Source of the DNA: Clostridiaceae bacterium | Lineage (GTDB): Bacteria; Bacillota; Clostridia; Peptostreptococcales; Natronincolaceae | Length of the DNA: 64,000 nt | Assembly: GCA_018432235.1 (NCBI GenBank) | Contig: JAHDLO010000010.1 | Location: 372,001 to 436,000 of the forward strand | Direction: 5' to 3' | Shown: positions 24,904-34,004 of the stretch, piece after piece | How the letters are laid out: the number at the start of each line of letters is the position of its first letter | Position numbering within the stretch: the stretch's first letter is position 1 | The notes under the pieces: model-generated | Seen by the model: only the letters and a program-made list of their open reading frames with translations | Databases searched by the model: none | What the model was told of the DNA's origin: nothing | Translations under genes and position numbers: made by a program

Positions 24904-27576
24904 CTATTTACCGCAGCACTTTTTATATTTCTTTCCGCTGCCACAAGGGCAGGGTTCATTTCTGCCAGCTTCCTCCTCCTTGGATACGGGAGTGGCCTTA
25001 GACGGTTCACCATGGGAGGCCTCGATGGGCTTGGCAACACGTTTTCTTTCAACAATTACCTCTTTTTGAATGCCATATAGATATTTGACTGTATCCTCTT
25101 GAATACTCTTTATCATCTCCTGGAACATATCAAAGCCCTCCATCTGATATGCCCTAACAGGGTCCTCCTGACCTATGGCCCTAAGGTTTATTCCCTGACG
25201 AAGCTGATCCATGGCATCGATATGATCCATCCATTTGGTGTCAATCACCTGTAACAGGATAACCCTTTCGATCTCTCTCATTCGCTCTTCGGAGAAGTCC
25301 GTTTCCTTAGCTGCATATATGCTTTGAGCCTTTTCCACTAAGTCCTCCTTAAGCTGCTCTACCGTTAAATTTTGAATATCTTCATACTCTAGGGAGTTCT
25401 TAGGGAGGAATATCGCTCCCAGATTTTCCTGTAGACCTTCTAAATCCCAATCTTCAGGATATTTGGCATCAGCAGTATATAGTTGAATGGCGTCATCAAT
25501 TAAGCTCTCCACCATATTCATGATATGGTCATGCATATTTTCGCCATATAGCACCTTTTTTCTCTCTCCATAAATGACTTCTCTTTGCTTATTCATAACA
25601 TCGTCATATTGAAGGACATGCTTACGAATACCAAAGTTTCTGCCCTCAACCTTCTTTTGGGCATTCTCTATGGACTTGGATAACAAACCATGCTCGATAG
25701 CTTCATCCTCTTCAAGCCCCATTTTATCAACCAGCCCCTGCATCCTGTCACCACCAAAGAGGCGCATTAGGTCGTCCTCCAGTGATATATAGAATCTGCT
25801 GGAGCCCGGGTCCCCCTGACGGCCTGAACGACCCCTAAGCTGATTGTCGATACGTCGAGACTCATGTCTTTCAGTACCAATGATATGAAGACCGCCCAGA
25901 GCAATAACCTCCTCGTGCTCCTTATCGGTTTCCTTCTTTATACTTTCAAATAGCTCATTATATAGCTTTTTAGCTGCTATGAGCTCCTCGTTATCGGTAT
26001 CCGCGTAGCTTGTGACCATAGACAATATTTCATCGCTATTGCCTCGCTTCTTCATTTCCTTTTTAGCCAGGAATTCAGGATTACCACCAAGAATAATGTC
26101 AGTACCTCGACCTGCCATGTTGGTGGCTATGGTTATTGCACCCTTTCTTCCTGCTTGAGCTACGATTTCCGCTTCTCTCTCATGCTGCTTTGCATTTAGC
26201 ACCTCGTGCTGTACCCCTCTTTTTTTCAAAAGCTTGGAAAGCTCCTCCGACTTTTCTATAGAGATGGTACCCACCAGCACCGGCTGCTTTTTATTATATT
26301 TTTCTTCAATTTCCTTTGCCAGAGACATAAACTTACCCTTCTCTGACTTATATATCGCATCTGCATTATCTTCTCTTATTACAGGCTTATTTGTTGGTAT
26401 TTCGATGACGTCCATACCATAAATAGAAATAAATTCCTCTTCCTCCGTTTTAGCGGTTCCCGTCATACCTGAAAGCTTTTTATACATTCTAAAGTAATTT
26501 TGGAAGGTGATGGTGGCAAGGGTTTTAGACTCTCGCTGAACGTCTAAGCCCTCTTTAGCCTCGATTGCCTGATGTAATCCATCGCTGTATCTACGTCCAA
26601 ACATCAATCTGCCTGTAAATTCATCTACGATTACAACCTCTCCATCCTTAACGACATAATCCTTGTCCAGCTTCATCAGGTTTTGTGCCTTTAATGCCTG
26701 ATTAACATGGTGAGAAAGCTCCATATTAGAAACATCTGATAAATTCTCTAATCCAAAATATTTCTCAACCTTCTCAACACCCTCTTCGTTAAGCGTTACG
26801 GTGTTTGCCTTTTCATCAATGCTGTAATCCACTTCCTTCTTCAGGCTTCTTACAAATTGATCCACCACAAAGTACATCTTTGTAGATTTTTCGCCTTGAC
26901 CGGAAATAATTAAAGGTGTCCTGGCCTCGTCAATCAGTATACTATCTACCTCATCCACAATGGCGTAATTCAGTTCCCTTTGAACCAGCTCCTCCTTGTG
27001 GATAACCATATTGTCCCTAAGATAATCAAAGCCGAACTCATTATTTGTACCATAGGTGATATCTGAATTGTAGGCCTTTCTTCTATCAGTGGTTGAAATG
27101 CCATGGACTATAACGCCAACGCTTAAGCCCAAATAATTATAAACCTTACCCATCCATTCCTGGTCACGCTTAGCCAGATAGTCATTTACCGTTATAACAT
27201 GGACGCCCTTACCTGACAGTGCATTGAGATATACCGGTAGGGTTGCCATTAATGTCTTACCTTCACCGGTCTTCATCTCGGCTATTCTACCCTGATGGAG
27301 CACCATACCACCATACAGCTGAACAGCATAGTGTTTTATGCCAAGAACTCGCCATGCGGCTTCTCGCATAGTAGCAAAGGCCTCCGGCAGTATATCATCC
27401 AGAGTTTCACCCTTGTTAAGACGCTCCTTAAGCTCTCGTGTTTTATCCTTTAATTCTGTCTCTGTCAGCCTTTCAAATTGTGGCGATAGTGCCTCAATCT
27501 GCTTTATCGTTTTATCTAATTTTTTTAATTCACGCTCACTATAGCTTCCAAAAACCTTCTCGAAAATTGCCTTCAA
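24904..27576 (-). CDS. secA: Preprotein translocase ATPase SecA
   Basis: An 890-residue motor of the Sec pathway. I choose TTG 27576 because GAGGTGG precedes it at the right distance and homologues begin [15 protein letters not shown]; an in-frame ATG 21 bases upstream has no ribosome binding site. Visible motifs are Walker [28 protein letters not shown], the helicase motif [17 protein letters not shown] and [26 protein letters not shown]. The C-terminal zinc-binding SEC-C motif is [15 protein letters not shown]. It is cotranscribed with prfB. Confidence 0.97.
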   Translation of the reverse strand: MKAIFEKVFGSYSERELKKLDKTIKQIEALSPQFERLTETELKDKTRELKERLNKGETLDDILPEAFATMREAAWRVLGIKHYAVQLYGGMVLHQGRIAEMKTGEGKTLMATLPVYLNALSGKGVHVITVNDYLAKRDQEWMGKVYNYLGLSVGVIVHGISTTDRRKAYNSDITYGTNNEFGFDYLRDNMVIHKEELVQRELNYAIVDEVDSILIDEARTPLIISGQGEKSTKMYFVVDQFVRSLKKEVDYSIDEKANTVTLNEEGVEKVEKYFGLENLSDVSNMELSHHVNQALKAQNLMKLDKDYVVKDGEVVIVDEFTGRLMFGRRYSDGLHQAIEAKEGLDVQRESKTLATITFQNYFRMYKKLSGMTGTAKTEEEEFISIYGMDVIEIPTNKPVIREDNADAIYKSEKGKFMSLAKEIEEKYNKKQPVLVGTISIEKSEELSKLLKKRGVQHEVLNAKQHEREAEIVAQAGRKGAITIATNMAGRGTDIILGGNPEFLAKKEMKKRGNSDEILSMVTSYADTDNEELIAAKKLYNELFESIKKETDKEHEEVIALGGLHIIGTERHESRRIDNQLRGRSGRQGDPGSSRFYISLEDDLMRLFGGDRMQGLVDKMGLEEDEAIEHGLLSKSIENAQKKVEGRNFGIRKHVLQYDDVMNKQREVIYGERKKVLYGENMHDHIMNMVESLIDDAIQLYTADAKYPEDWDLEGLQENLGAIFLPKNSLEYEDIQNLTVEQLKEDLVEKAQSIYAAKETDFSEERMREIERVILLQVIDTKWMDHIDAMDQLRQGINLRAIGQEDPVRAYQMEGFDMFQEMIKSIQEDTVKYLYGIQKEVIVERKRVAKPIEASHGEPSKATPVSKEEEAGRNEPCPCGSGKKYKKCCGK

Positions 27577-27615
27577 AATATCCACCTCAATCATCATTTA
27601 ATTTTGACTATTTTT

Positions 27616-27644
27616 ATAATAGCATTTATTTACATTTAAGACAA
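27616..27644 (-). promoter_or_regulatory. Sigma-A promoter of secA
   Basis: TTGTCT (27639-27644), a 17-base spacer and TATTAT (27616-27621) on the minus strand. The expected start is near 27609, leaving a leader of about 33 nucleotides. Confidence 0.7.
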
Positions 27645-27765
27645 CCAATCCTTATAATGCCTCATGGCAGTTAAAGCTTAGGCTAAACCCTGAGGAAAAT
27701 GGTCCTAGCGTAGGACACTACCACACAAATCAAGCTGAGGATTGTCTCAGCTTATTTTGTGCAGC
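27640..27765 (+). ncRNA. Candidate small RNA between secA and the DUF5317-like gene
   Basis: On plus, TTGACT (27604-27609), 17 bases and TATTTA (27627-27632) form a plausible promoter. The downstream sequence has CCTCA/TGAGG closing a stem, a GTCCTA-GCG-TAGGAC hairpin, and AAGCTGAG..CTCAGCTT followed by ATTTTG as terminator. There is no open frame of note. It is weak without conservation data, and the promoter overlaps the secA promoter on the other strand. Confidence 0.3.
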
Positions 27766-27852
27766 TCTATATTATATTATCATAAGTAATATACATATAT
27801 TTAGTCTTTATAAATAATTAATAAGTTCCTAACAATTATTGCTAGCAAGCAA

Positions 27853-27900
27853 TCACTATTCCCTATTCGTTATTCACTATTCACTATTCGCTATTCACTA
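27853..27900. repeat. TTCACTA-type heptad array
   Basis: About six degenerate heptads (CACTATTC / CGTTATTC / CGCTATTC) lie directly after the stop codon of the minus-strand gene at 27905. Similar arrays occur near 34894-34940 and 59541-59648. Confidence 0.85.
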
Positions 27901-27904
27901 AAAT

Positions 27905-28519
27905 CTACCCTCTGCTTCTTCCCATTCTTCCCTTATGATCGAAGCTTATTAAATTGGTCATTTTCTTATACATTTTGGATTGCATAACTCTTTGAACATA
28001 TAAAAATAATCCGATGGCTATAAAGCAATCCCCGATGCTGAAAATCTGCTTAATGGGATAGAAGGCCGGTGTTGTAAATTTCTTTCCCAAATGCTGCGTA
28101 TAGGCATATGCCTCGTGTATTGGTATGTAATTGGGCAAGGAACCTATCTTTATAGAATTCAGGAGATTGGTAAAGTTCATTTTCTCCAATACTGCTATGT
28201 CTATGGGCATACTGCCATTATTCAATGCAATAGCTGCGAAATTTAGTATGGCTCCTATCAGAATCCACCATACTGACTTCATGTGAAGGTTCAGAAATAA
28301 AACTAGAAATAGAAAGCAATAGGATATGATATATAAATACATTCTAATGGCTATGATTTTTTCATAACCCAGTGATATGGCGATGGAGGTTCCCAGCAGA
28401 ATGATAAAGGATAAAATCAAAATAAGCGGAAATCTTAGGGTTTGATAGCCTAGTCTTTTTATATGACCGCCCCTTAGCTTTCCAAAGATAATGCCTAGTA
28501 CTAGGGCTTCAAAAATCAC
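27905..28519 (-). CDS. DUF5317-like membrane protein
   Basis: A 204-residue membrane protein with about five hydrophobic segments (near residues 1-13, 28-50, 58-77, 83-98 and 160-178). It resembles DUF5317 family proteins through the NNGSMPID motif, the loop with PLPNYIPIHEAY-like sequence and the SIGDCFIAIGLFLYVQRVM end. The function of the family is unknown. The C-terminal tail is basic (DHKGRMGRSRG). It appears monocistronic, with the start ATG 28519 close behind AGGAGGG. Confidence 0.8.
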   Translation of the reverse strand: MIFEALVLGIIFGKLRGGHIKRLGYQTLRFPLILILSFIILLGTSIAISLGYEKIIAIRMYLYIISYCFLFLVLFLNLHMKSVWWILIGAILNFAAIALNNGSMPIDIAVLEKMNFTNLLNSIKIGSLPNYIPIHEAYAYTQHLGKKFTTPAFYPIKQIFSIGDCFIAIGLFLYVQRVMQSKMYKKMTNLISFDHKGRMGRSRG

Positions 28520-28659
28520 GACAATACCCCTCCTTTACTTTAGTGAATATCGTATGTAATAATTTCTATATTAGTTTGAGTATTCCTCCTTCACAGTAGA
28601 ATATTCTTATATATTGTAATATACGCTGTCATTTTGTTGGTCATCGATTTTCTTCTACA

Positions 28660-28692
28660 ATTAAAAGGCCCATCGGGTTTCACCCGTGGGCC
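28660..28692 (-). terminator. Intrinsic terminator of hpf
   Basis: GGCCCATCGGGT and ACCCGTGGGCC (28667-28692) form a strong hairpin. On the minus strand it is followed by TTTTAATTG. It lies 15 bases after the gene end. Confidence 0.9.
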
Positions 28693-28707
28693 AGAATTTA
28701 TCTATAT

Positions 28708-29241
28708 TTAATCAAAATCCGGTTCAATCAAGCCGTAATTGCCATCCTTACGTCTATACACGACATTAACCTCGTCTGTGTCTGAATTGGAGAATACAAA
28801 GAAGCTATGTCCTATAAGCTCCATTTGCAATACAGCCTCCTCCGAACTCATTGGCTTCATTGCAAAACGCTTGGTTCTAACTATTGCAGGTTCAAAGCTT
28901 TCCTCCTCCTGGTAGGTAGGAATATTTTCAAATCTTATCGTCTGATATTTATTTACCCTATTTTCAAGCTTTGTTTTATGCTTTCTCAGCTGTCTGGTCA
29001 ATTTGTCAACGACACCGTCAATGGAAGCATACATGTCCTCCGTGACCTCTTCAGCCCTTAATAGCGAGCCATTTATAGGTATTGTCACCTCTATAATCTG
29101 TCTGTTCTTTTCTACTGACAGTGTTACCTTCGCCTCTGCATCCTTATTGAAGTATTTTTCCAGCTTTGAAAGTTTTGTTTCTACTGAGCCTCTTAATGCA
29201 TCTGTAATTTCGACATTTTTACCATTAACTATTACTCTCAT
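28708..29241 (-). CDS. hpf: Long-form ribosome hibernation promoting factor
   Basis: A 177-residue HPF/RaiA-long protein that dimerises 70S ribosomes in resting cells. I take ATG 29241 as start because AAGGGAG lies 8 bases upstream, and homologues begin with RVIVNGKNVEITDALR. The N-terminal S30AE domain (about residues 1-95) contains EVTIPINGSLLRAEE. A linker leads to the C-terminal dimerisation domain, RTKRFAMKPMSSEEAVLQMELIGHSFFVF with YRRKDGNYGLIEP. The 600-base upstream region has a palindrome, DnaA-box-like sites and raiA RNA. Confidence 0.95.
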   Translation of the reverse strand: MRVIVNGKNVEITDALRGSVETKLSKLEKYFNKDAEAKVTLSVEKNRQIIEVTIPINGSLLRAEEVTEDMYASIDGVVDKLTRQLRKHKTKLENRVNKYQTIRFENIPTYQEEESFEPAIVRTKRFAMKPMSSEEAVLQMELIGHSFFVFSNSDTDEVNVVYRRKDGNYGLIEPDFD

Positions 29242-29269
29242 ATGTCCAGCTCCCTTCACTTCTATAAAT

Positions 29270-29293
29270 TTTAAGCTGATATCTCAGCTTAAA
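29270..29293. promoter_or_regulatory. Perfect palindrome in the hpf 5' region
   Basis: TTTAAGCTGA and TCAGCTTAAA separated by TATC, 29 bases upstream of the hpf ATG. It could be an operator or a leader hairpin. No T-tract follows, so it is not a terminator. Confidence 0.5.
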
Positions 29294-29632
29294 GAGCTAA
29301 CTCATTATTCTTAGGACAACCTTAGATAGTGGTTATAGCAATATTTACCCAATAGATATAAGGTCAAACAAGGTTGTACATTTTTTTTTATATTACAGGG
29401 AATGACGATTTCATTTCTTTGTTGAATTACACAAGCTCCATAAATATTATTTCTCAGGTTGGTTTTTTTAACCTAAATAAAAAATAGAATTAAATAGTTA
29501 TTGCCGACAGCGCCTAAGTTAACTGGTTACAAAATTATATTCTTAAATACGATGTTTAATGATTACATTAAATTTGTCCTATTGACAAAAGGCGATTTTG
29601 CCTAACTAATTGCAGTTTCTTGGTCTTATGTC

Positions 29633-29751
29633 TGTGGATATCTTTTGTGCAAAATGTGTATATGTCAATTATGCATCTGTGGATAATGTTTATAAGTCTG
29701 TTGATAACATAAATTTCAATGGGACGAGCTTGTGAATATTAATGTGTATAA
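29633..29751. promoter_or_regulatory. Cluster of DnaA-box-like nonamers
   Basis: Six same-orientation nonamers: TGTGGATAT (29633), TGTGTATAT (29655), TGTGGATAA (29678), TGTTGATAA (29699), TGTGAATAT (29731) and TGTGTATAA (29743). The third is the perfect complement of TTATCCACA. The flanks are very AT-rich. The rest of the 29294-29844 gap shows no gene. Confidence 0.5.
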
Positions 29752-29844
29752 AAAGTCTCTGATTTGCCTTTAAAATAATTTTTAATAGTCCTATTATGCT
29801 AAATAATAGTAATTTTTATAACATTAATTCCCACTAAAGTTTAA

Positions 29845-29877
29845 TAAAAAAATACCCCTTGACATTGTCAAAGGGTT
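29845..29877 (-). terminator. Intrinsic terminator of raiA RNA
   Basis: ACCC.TTGAC and GTCAAaGGGT (29854-29876) form a hairpin. Read on minus it is followed by a T-run (complement of 29845-29852). Confidence 0.85.
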
Positions 29878-30103
29878 AATGCTGTCGAAAAATGTGAACA
29901 TGAAGCTGACCTGGTTTTTTCCCCCACACTCGCCTGCTGGAGGGTTCGCTAGGGGTCGCCTTCACTACTACCTCTCTCGGTTTTTCCGGCAGGACTTACT
30001 TCTAAGCCGCACCATGATCAATAGCTCTATTTTTTACTATCTTACGTGGGTCCTTTTGCCTGCGACTGGCATGGACTTTCAACCACAGACCTTCATGTGT
30101 CTA
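29845..30103 (-). ncRNA. raiA RNA
   Basis: Read on minus, this stretch carries blocks I recognise from the raiA RNA motif: CAGGCAAAAGGACCCACGTA followed by AGATAG, GGTGCGGCTTAGAAGTAAGT, CCTGCCGG, and an A-rich GGGGGAAAAAACC. A terminal helix CATGAAG (30091-30097) pairs with CTTCATG (29899-29905). It has its own promoter and an intrinsic terminator (29845-29877), so it is an independent transcript of about 260 nucleotides. raiA RNA is a conserved large non-coding RNA of Firmicutes, often located upstream of raiA/hpf, as here. Confidence 0.8.
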
Positions 30104-30109
30104 CATAAT

Positions 30110-30138
30110 ATTATACTCCATTTACCTCTTATTATCAA
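30110..30138 (-). promoter_or_regulatory. Sigma-A promoter of raiA RNA
   Basis: TTGATA (30133-30138), a 17-base spacer and TATAAT (30110-30115) on minus. The -35 lies inside the last codons of the preceding gene. The expected start is near 30103. Confidence 0.8.
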
Positions 30139-30610
30139 TAAGAATAGATTGGCTTTGCTTATATTTGCTGTTACTGTAGCTACTGGTTGCCTTTCTCCCA
30201 ACATTGATTACCTTAAGCTGGGCCTTAACCTTGTCTAGATTATCCCTAGCTTTTTGCGTATTGCTATCATCCAAGACCTTCATGTCAACCATAAGCTGGA
30301 GAAGCTGCTGTATCTCTAGCTTAAGCGCCCTAAGCCCTTTAACAGGCTCCTCAGTAATTGACTCAAGGCTATCCACCCCTAGGCTTTTTTTCAATGCCTC
30401 GTACTTAAATAAGAATTCAGCGTCTATAGCATCTATTTTGCCCATGACAGCTTGCTTGCTATCAATAAGTCTTTGCAATTCGCTGACATCCTCAGGGTCA
30501 TCAAGCAGAAGCTGCTGCTGGGCTTCACTTAGCTCCTTCAGCCTTTGCAGCTTACTTCTTTTATCCCTTGCCATGTCAATTAATTCTGTAACAAGCTTTT
30601 CTAAAATCAT
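30122..30610 (-). CDS. Helical flagellar chaperone-like protein (FliT/FlgN type)
   Basis: A 162-residue, highly helical protein (LQRLKELSEAQQQLLLDDPEDVSELQRLIDSKQAVMGKIDAID). It occupies the position of FliT after flaG-fliD-fliS, and its length and pattern fit FliT/FlgN-type export chaperones, but no single diagnostic motif allows a firm name. The C-terminal 35 residues are polar and likely disordered. It lies 8 bases after fliS. Its last codons contain the -35 of the raiA RNA promoter. Confidence 0.75.
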   Translation of the reverse strand: MILEKLVTELIDMARDKRSKLQRLKELSEAQQQLLLDDPEDVSELQRLIDSKQAVMGKIDAIDAEFLFKYEALKKSLGVDSLESITEEPVKGLRALKLEIQQLLQLMVDMKVLDDSNTQKARDNLDKVKAQLKVINVGRKATSSYSNSKYKQSQSILIDNKR

Positions 30611-30618
30611 AGCATCAC

Positions 30619-30999
30619 CTATTTCCCTGTCTTAGCAATCTTCATGGCTTCCTTCCAGGTATCTCTGAGCTCAGTTACCATAGCTTGCGCCTCATCTAAG
30701 CAGGCAGTATCCTTTCTGAGATTAGCCTCCAGCAGCCTCTCATTAATATATAGATATAAAGGCCTTAGACTTTTTGATATATCGTAATTCATATCAAGGG
30801 TCATGTTAAGCTCTGATATAATATCCTGTGCCCTTTTTAAAGCATTGTTCTTACCTTCAATATCATTTTTTTCAATACTAATCCTACCCAAATTAATAAA
30901 TTTAATGGCACCATTAAAAAGCATCAATGTTAGCTCCTGAGGACTCGCAGTTAGTACACTGTTTTCTTTATATTGATTATATGGATTGTTTAAGGCCAT
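30619..30999 (-). CDS. fliS: Flagellin export chaperone FliS
   Basis: A 126-residue canonical FliS: NPYNQYKENSVLTASPQELTLMLFNGAIKFINLG at the N-terminus is the family signature (the YxxN and Q motifs). LRPLYLYINERLLEANLRKD corresponds to the flagellin-binding helix pair. It keeps flagellin unfolded and blocks early polymerisation in the cytoplasm. It lies 21 bases downstream of fliD in the flaG-fliD-fliS operon. Confidence 0.96.
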   Translation of the reverse strand: MALNNPYNQYKENSVLTASPQELTLMLFNGAIKFINLGRISIEKNDIEGKNNALKRAQDIISELNMTLDMNYDISKSLRPLYLYINERLLEANLRKDTACLDEAQAMVTELRDTWKEAMKIAKTGK

Positions 31000-31020
31000 T
31001 TGATATCCTCCTATATATTA

Positions 31021-32595
31021 TTAGCTGCCAAATCCTAATTGTTGCATTAACCATGAGCTTTGTTGATTCATCTTTGTCATAGCCTTTTCCATCTCTGTAA
31101 ACTTAGCCCAGAAACGTTCTTCCTTTGATATCAAAAGCTTTTCTTCTCTAGCTATTAGACTATTCAAATCGGTCAAATTCTTACCAATTATACTTATAGA
31201 GCTATAGTTTTTAACGAAGTCCGTTAATATGTCTCCCCTGACATCTCTTAACAGGGTTGAATCCTGACCTGGTCCTGAGTTTTTTACGATATCCTTCATC
31301 CCATCCGTTAGACCGTCGTAGAGCCTTTGAATGATACCTGTTTCCTCGTATTTATTAGTGGAGCCGGAGTCCGGCACCTTGAAAAATACATTCATTACCT
31401 TTTCGGGATCCTCGCTTATGGCCTTTCTCAATTTTTCTTCATTGATAATCAGCTTACCTCTATCCTGATAGTTTCCTGTGGTTATGCCTAGATCTGTCAG
31501 ATGTACATATTGGTCTTCTCCAATTTTTATCTTATCATAAAGACCTTCTCTAACGGTTTGCAAGGCCTTTGAAATGATTGAGTCATTTCTTAGAATACCG
31601 CTTTTAGCGGCCTCCTCCCATTTCTCAATCTCTTTGTCGCTCATCCCATCTTTTTCATCTTTTGTCAAGGGCTTATAGCTTCTATATACCTCTTGATTCA
31701 GCTGCTTGCTCATTTCATCAACAAAATTGTTGTATTGACCTACAAAGCCTACAATTTTTTCAAGTATACCATCAACATTAACATCAACATTTATAGTTAT
31801 ATTCGTTGTCGGACTGGCTTCCTTCAAATTGAAGGCCATGCCGAACAAGGTGAAATTATTGGTTTCCTTTTCAATATCCTCACCATTAAATGAAATTAAG
31901 GCATTGGTTCCGGGAGTTTTACCTTCAGTAAGCCCTAGCTTCTCCAGCAGCTTCTGACTAGGATGTTCCGGATCTGAAGAATCAGCAGCTATATCAATAT
32001 AATTCGCCTCTCCTGAGTTCTTATTCGTTATCAAAAGCCTTTGGGAGGACTTATCATAGGAGGCAACTAGACCTAACTCCTTGCCCTTAGAATTAATCTG
32101 ACTGACTATACTACTGATTGAAGCGCTTTCATCTACAATAATATCAATGGCGCTATTTGCCTTGTCACTAGTAGTTATTGTAAATTTTCCGGTTCCCTCA
32201 ATCTCAATATTTTCGCTCTCCACCTTGCTTATCACATTAGCGTTAGACGCCAGTGCCTTAACAACAACAGTGTGGTTACCGTTGGGTGTACTGGCTCCGG
32301 CAGTAATTGACAGCAGGTTTTCATTGCTTGAGGTTGCCTTCTTAGTCCAAGTCAAGCTATCTACAGAGCTTTTATAGATTTCACCTGTATAGCTAATTTG
32401 ATTTAGCCCGAAATCCTTTCTGGTATTAAGTATAAAGTTGGCAAATTTCTTGTTGACATCCTGGTATGCATCTTGCTTCCATTTTAGCTTTTGCTCCTGT
32501 TGGTAAAATCGATTTACCTTCATCTTTTCAACTGACATGAGATTTTTAATTATTGCTTCTGTATCCATGCCAGAGCTTAGACCACCAATACGCAT
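31021..32595 (-). CDS. fliD: Flagellar filament cap protein FliD
   Basis: A 524-residue cap protein. The N-terminal FliD_N domain shows RIGGLSSGMDTEAIIKNLMSVEKMKVN. The central region carries alternating beta-rich domains, and the FliD_C domain includes TKDEKDGMSDKEIEKWEEAAKSGILRNDSI and GITTGNYQDRGKLIINEEKLRKAI. The C-terminal helix ends with KMNQQSSWLMQQLGFGS. It caps the filament tip and guides flagellin insertion. It is second in the sigma-D-dependent flaG operon. Confidence 0.97.
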   Translation of the reverse strand: MRIGGLSSGMDTEAIIKNLMSVEKMKVNRFYQQEQKLKWKQDAYQDVNKKFANFILNTRKDFGLNQISYTGEIYKSSVDSLTWTKKATSSNENLLSITAGASTPNGNHTVVVKALASNANVISKVESENIEIEGTGKFTITTSDKANSAIDIIVDESASISSIVSQINSKGKELGLVASYDKSSQRLLITNKNSGEANYIDIAADSSDPEHPSQKLLEKLGLTEGKTPGTNALISFNGEDIEKETNNFTLFGMAFNLKEASPTTNITINVDVNVDGILEKIVGFVGQYNNFVDEMSKQLNQEVYRSYKPLTKDEKDGMSDKEIEKWEEAAKSGILRNDSIISKALQTVREGLYDKIKIGEDQYVHLTDLGITTGNYQDRGKLIINEEKLRKAISEDPEKVMNVFFKVPDSGSTNKYEETGIIQRLYDGLTDGMKDIVKNSGPGQDSTLLRDVRGDILTDFVKNYSSISIIGKNLTDLNSLIAREEKLLISKEERFWAKFTEMEKAMTKMNQQSSWLMQQLGFGS

Positions 32596-32620
32596 AGCTA
32601 TCCCTTCTTTCTAAATTATA

Positions 32621-32977
32621 TCATATTTTTTTGTCGATTAGCACTCCAGCCACCTCCAGCATATTTGCCACCATATCCAGCAGCTTTTGCGGAGGTATTT
32701 CTCTTATAACCTGGTCGTTAGTGCTATCTATTACCTTGACCATGATGGTATTTAACCTATCATGCACAGAAACCTCGAAGCGTCTGTCAAAGGTTTGAAA
32801 GCTTTTGTTGGCTTTTTCAATTGCCTTATTCAGATAGTCCTCATTAACTGGCTTTTCTAAAGGTAGTGGTACAGCTTCTCTTTGTCCCGTAGCATTAGTC
32901 TTATCTTGGCTTCCTTGCCCGATCGATAAAGCGGGAGTATTTACTTGAGCTCCCATTTGAATACCATCAATTTTCAT
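32621..32977 (-). CDS. flaG: FlaG family flagellar protein
   Basis: A 118-residue protein. The N-terminal 45 residues are low-complexity. The C-terminal FlaG domain reads RFEVSVHDRLNTIMVKVIDSTNDQVIREIPPQKLLDMVANM, the family's diagnostic segment. FlaG proteins affect filament length. It is the first gene of the flaG-fliD-fliS operon, just downstream of a textbook sigma-D promoter. Confidence 0.95.
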   Translation of the reverse strand: MKIDGIQMGAQVNTPALSIGQGSQDKTNATGQREAVPLPLEKPVNEDYLNKAIEKANKSFQTFDRRFEVSVHDRLNTIMVKVIDSTNDQVIREIPPQKLLDMVANMLEVAGVLIDKKI

Positions 32978-33013
32978 CTTTTTTGGCTCCTTCCAAAAAT
33001 ATTTCTACTATTA

Positions 33014-33040
33014 ATATCGGTATAATAAATAAAAAGTTTA
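33014..33040 (-). promoter_or_regulatory. Sigma-D promoter of flaG-fliD-fliS
   Basis: TAAA (33037-33040), a 15-base spacer and ACCGATAT (33014-33021) on minus, 37 bases before flaG. This is one mismatch from TAAA-N15-GCCGATAT. Confidence 0.8.
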
Positions 33041-33156
33041 ATCTTTGGAAAAAAATAGCCTAGGAAAGTTGGATTATAGCAAATATTAAAAATGAAAAGA
33101 TTTAGTGTAGAAAAATTAACGCTAGAGTAGTATTATCATATTGGAGGTGTTAACAA

Positions 33157-33990
33157 TTGAAAAGTGAAGCTCTAGAAAATTATTTAGCCTTATGGAATAA
33201 TCAAAGCATAGATACCACAAGGCTGCCGCAAGAAGAAATGGCCCTTCAGCCATCTATTTATGAGGTTATACGAGTGACATCCGGCGTCCCCCTATTCTTA
33301 GAGGCGCATATAGAAAGGCTTAAGTCCTCTGTTGCCTTAATGGCATATCACCTTGATATCCCCTTTAACGTTCTTAAAGAGCAGGTGAATAAAATCATTT
33401 CAATGAATAAGGCGCCGGAGCTTAATCTGAAAATAATCGTAAACAAACTGGATACCGCCAATCCCAACATATTCATGTTTTTCATATCCAGTAAATATCC
33501 CACCTCTGAGGATTACCGCATCGGAGTGAAGGCCTGTACCTATAGGGCTGAAAGACATACCCCTAATGCTAAGGTGGTGGCTGCCTCCTTCAGAGAAAGC
33601 GTAAACAGCTATATAAAGCAAAAAGGTGTATATGAAGCCCTTTTGGTAAACACAAAGGATGAAATAACAGAAGGCAGTCGTTCTAACATATTTCTAGTAA
33701 AGGATGCTATGATATATACACCTCCAGCTAAGGATGTGCTGGTGGGTATAACCAGAAGCAGAATAATAGATATATGCGTGAATTTAAACATTACTGTATT
33801 TGAGGAGCCTATAGCTATAGCTCGGCTTGAAAAGGCTGATGGTCTTTTCATAACAGGAACCTCACCAAAGGTCCTGCCCATTGCGTCAGTGGATGACATA
33901 GCGCTTAAGTCTGCAGAAAATATTATCATTCAAAGAATACTGGAGGTCTACAATAGTATGATGTCCCTATATATTAATGCATACAAATAG
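33157..33990 (+). CDS. Class IV PLP aminotransferase / aminodeoxychorismate lyase-like
   Basis: A 277-residue fold-type IV PLP enzyme. The PLP lysine is most likely K139 in PNAKVVAASFRES, aligned with the IlvE/PabC lysine. ITEGSRSNIFLVKDAMIYTPP and GITRSRIIDI are conserved, with FITGTSPKVLPI near the C-terminus. It could be a 4-amino-4-deoxychorismate lyase, a D-amino acid or a branched-chain aminotransferase; the sequence alone does not decide, and no pabA/pabB is nearby. It starts at TTG 33157 behind TTGGAGGTG. Confidence 0.85.
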   Translation: MKSEALENYLALWNNQSIDTTRLPQEEMALQPSIYEVIRVTSGVPLFLEAHIERLKSSVALMAYHLDIPFNVLKEQVNKIISMNKAPELNLKIIVNKLDTANPNIFMFFISSKYPTSEDYRIGVKACTYRAERHTPNAKVVAASFRESVNSYIKQKGVYEALLVNTKDEITEGSRSNIFLVKDAMIYTPPAKDVLVGITRSRIIDICVNLNITVFEEPIAIARLEKADGLFITGTSPKVLPIASVDDIALKSAENIIIQRILEVYNSMMSLYINAYK

Positions 33991-34004
33991 AAGCTTTTTC
34001 TGTG

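Noticed and set aside
27853-27900. Possible CRISPR array
   Set aside because: The units are degenerate 7-8 base repeats without spacers, and no cas genes are nearby.
29633-29751. Chromosomal replication origin
   Set aside because: DnaA-box-like sites are present, but dnaA, dnaN and other origin-linked genes are absent, so only a DnaA-box cluster is claimed.
29879-30238. 119-codon plus-strand frame
   Set aside because: It is antisense to raiA RNA and the end of the FliT-like gene and lacks a ribosome binding site.
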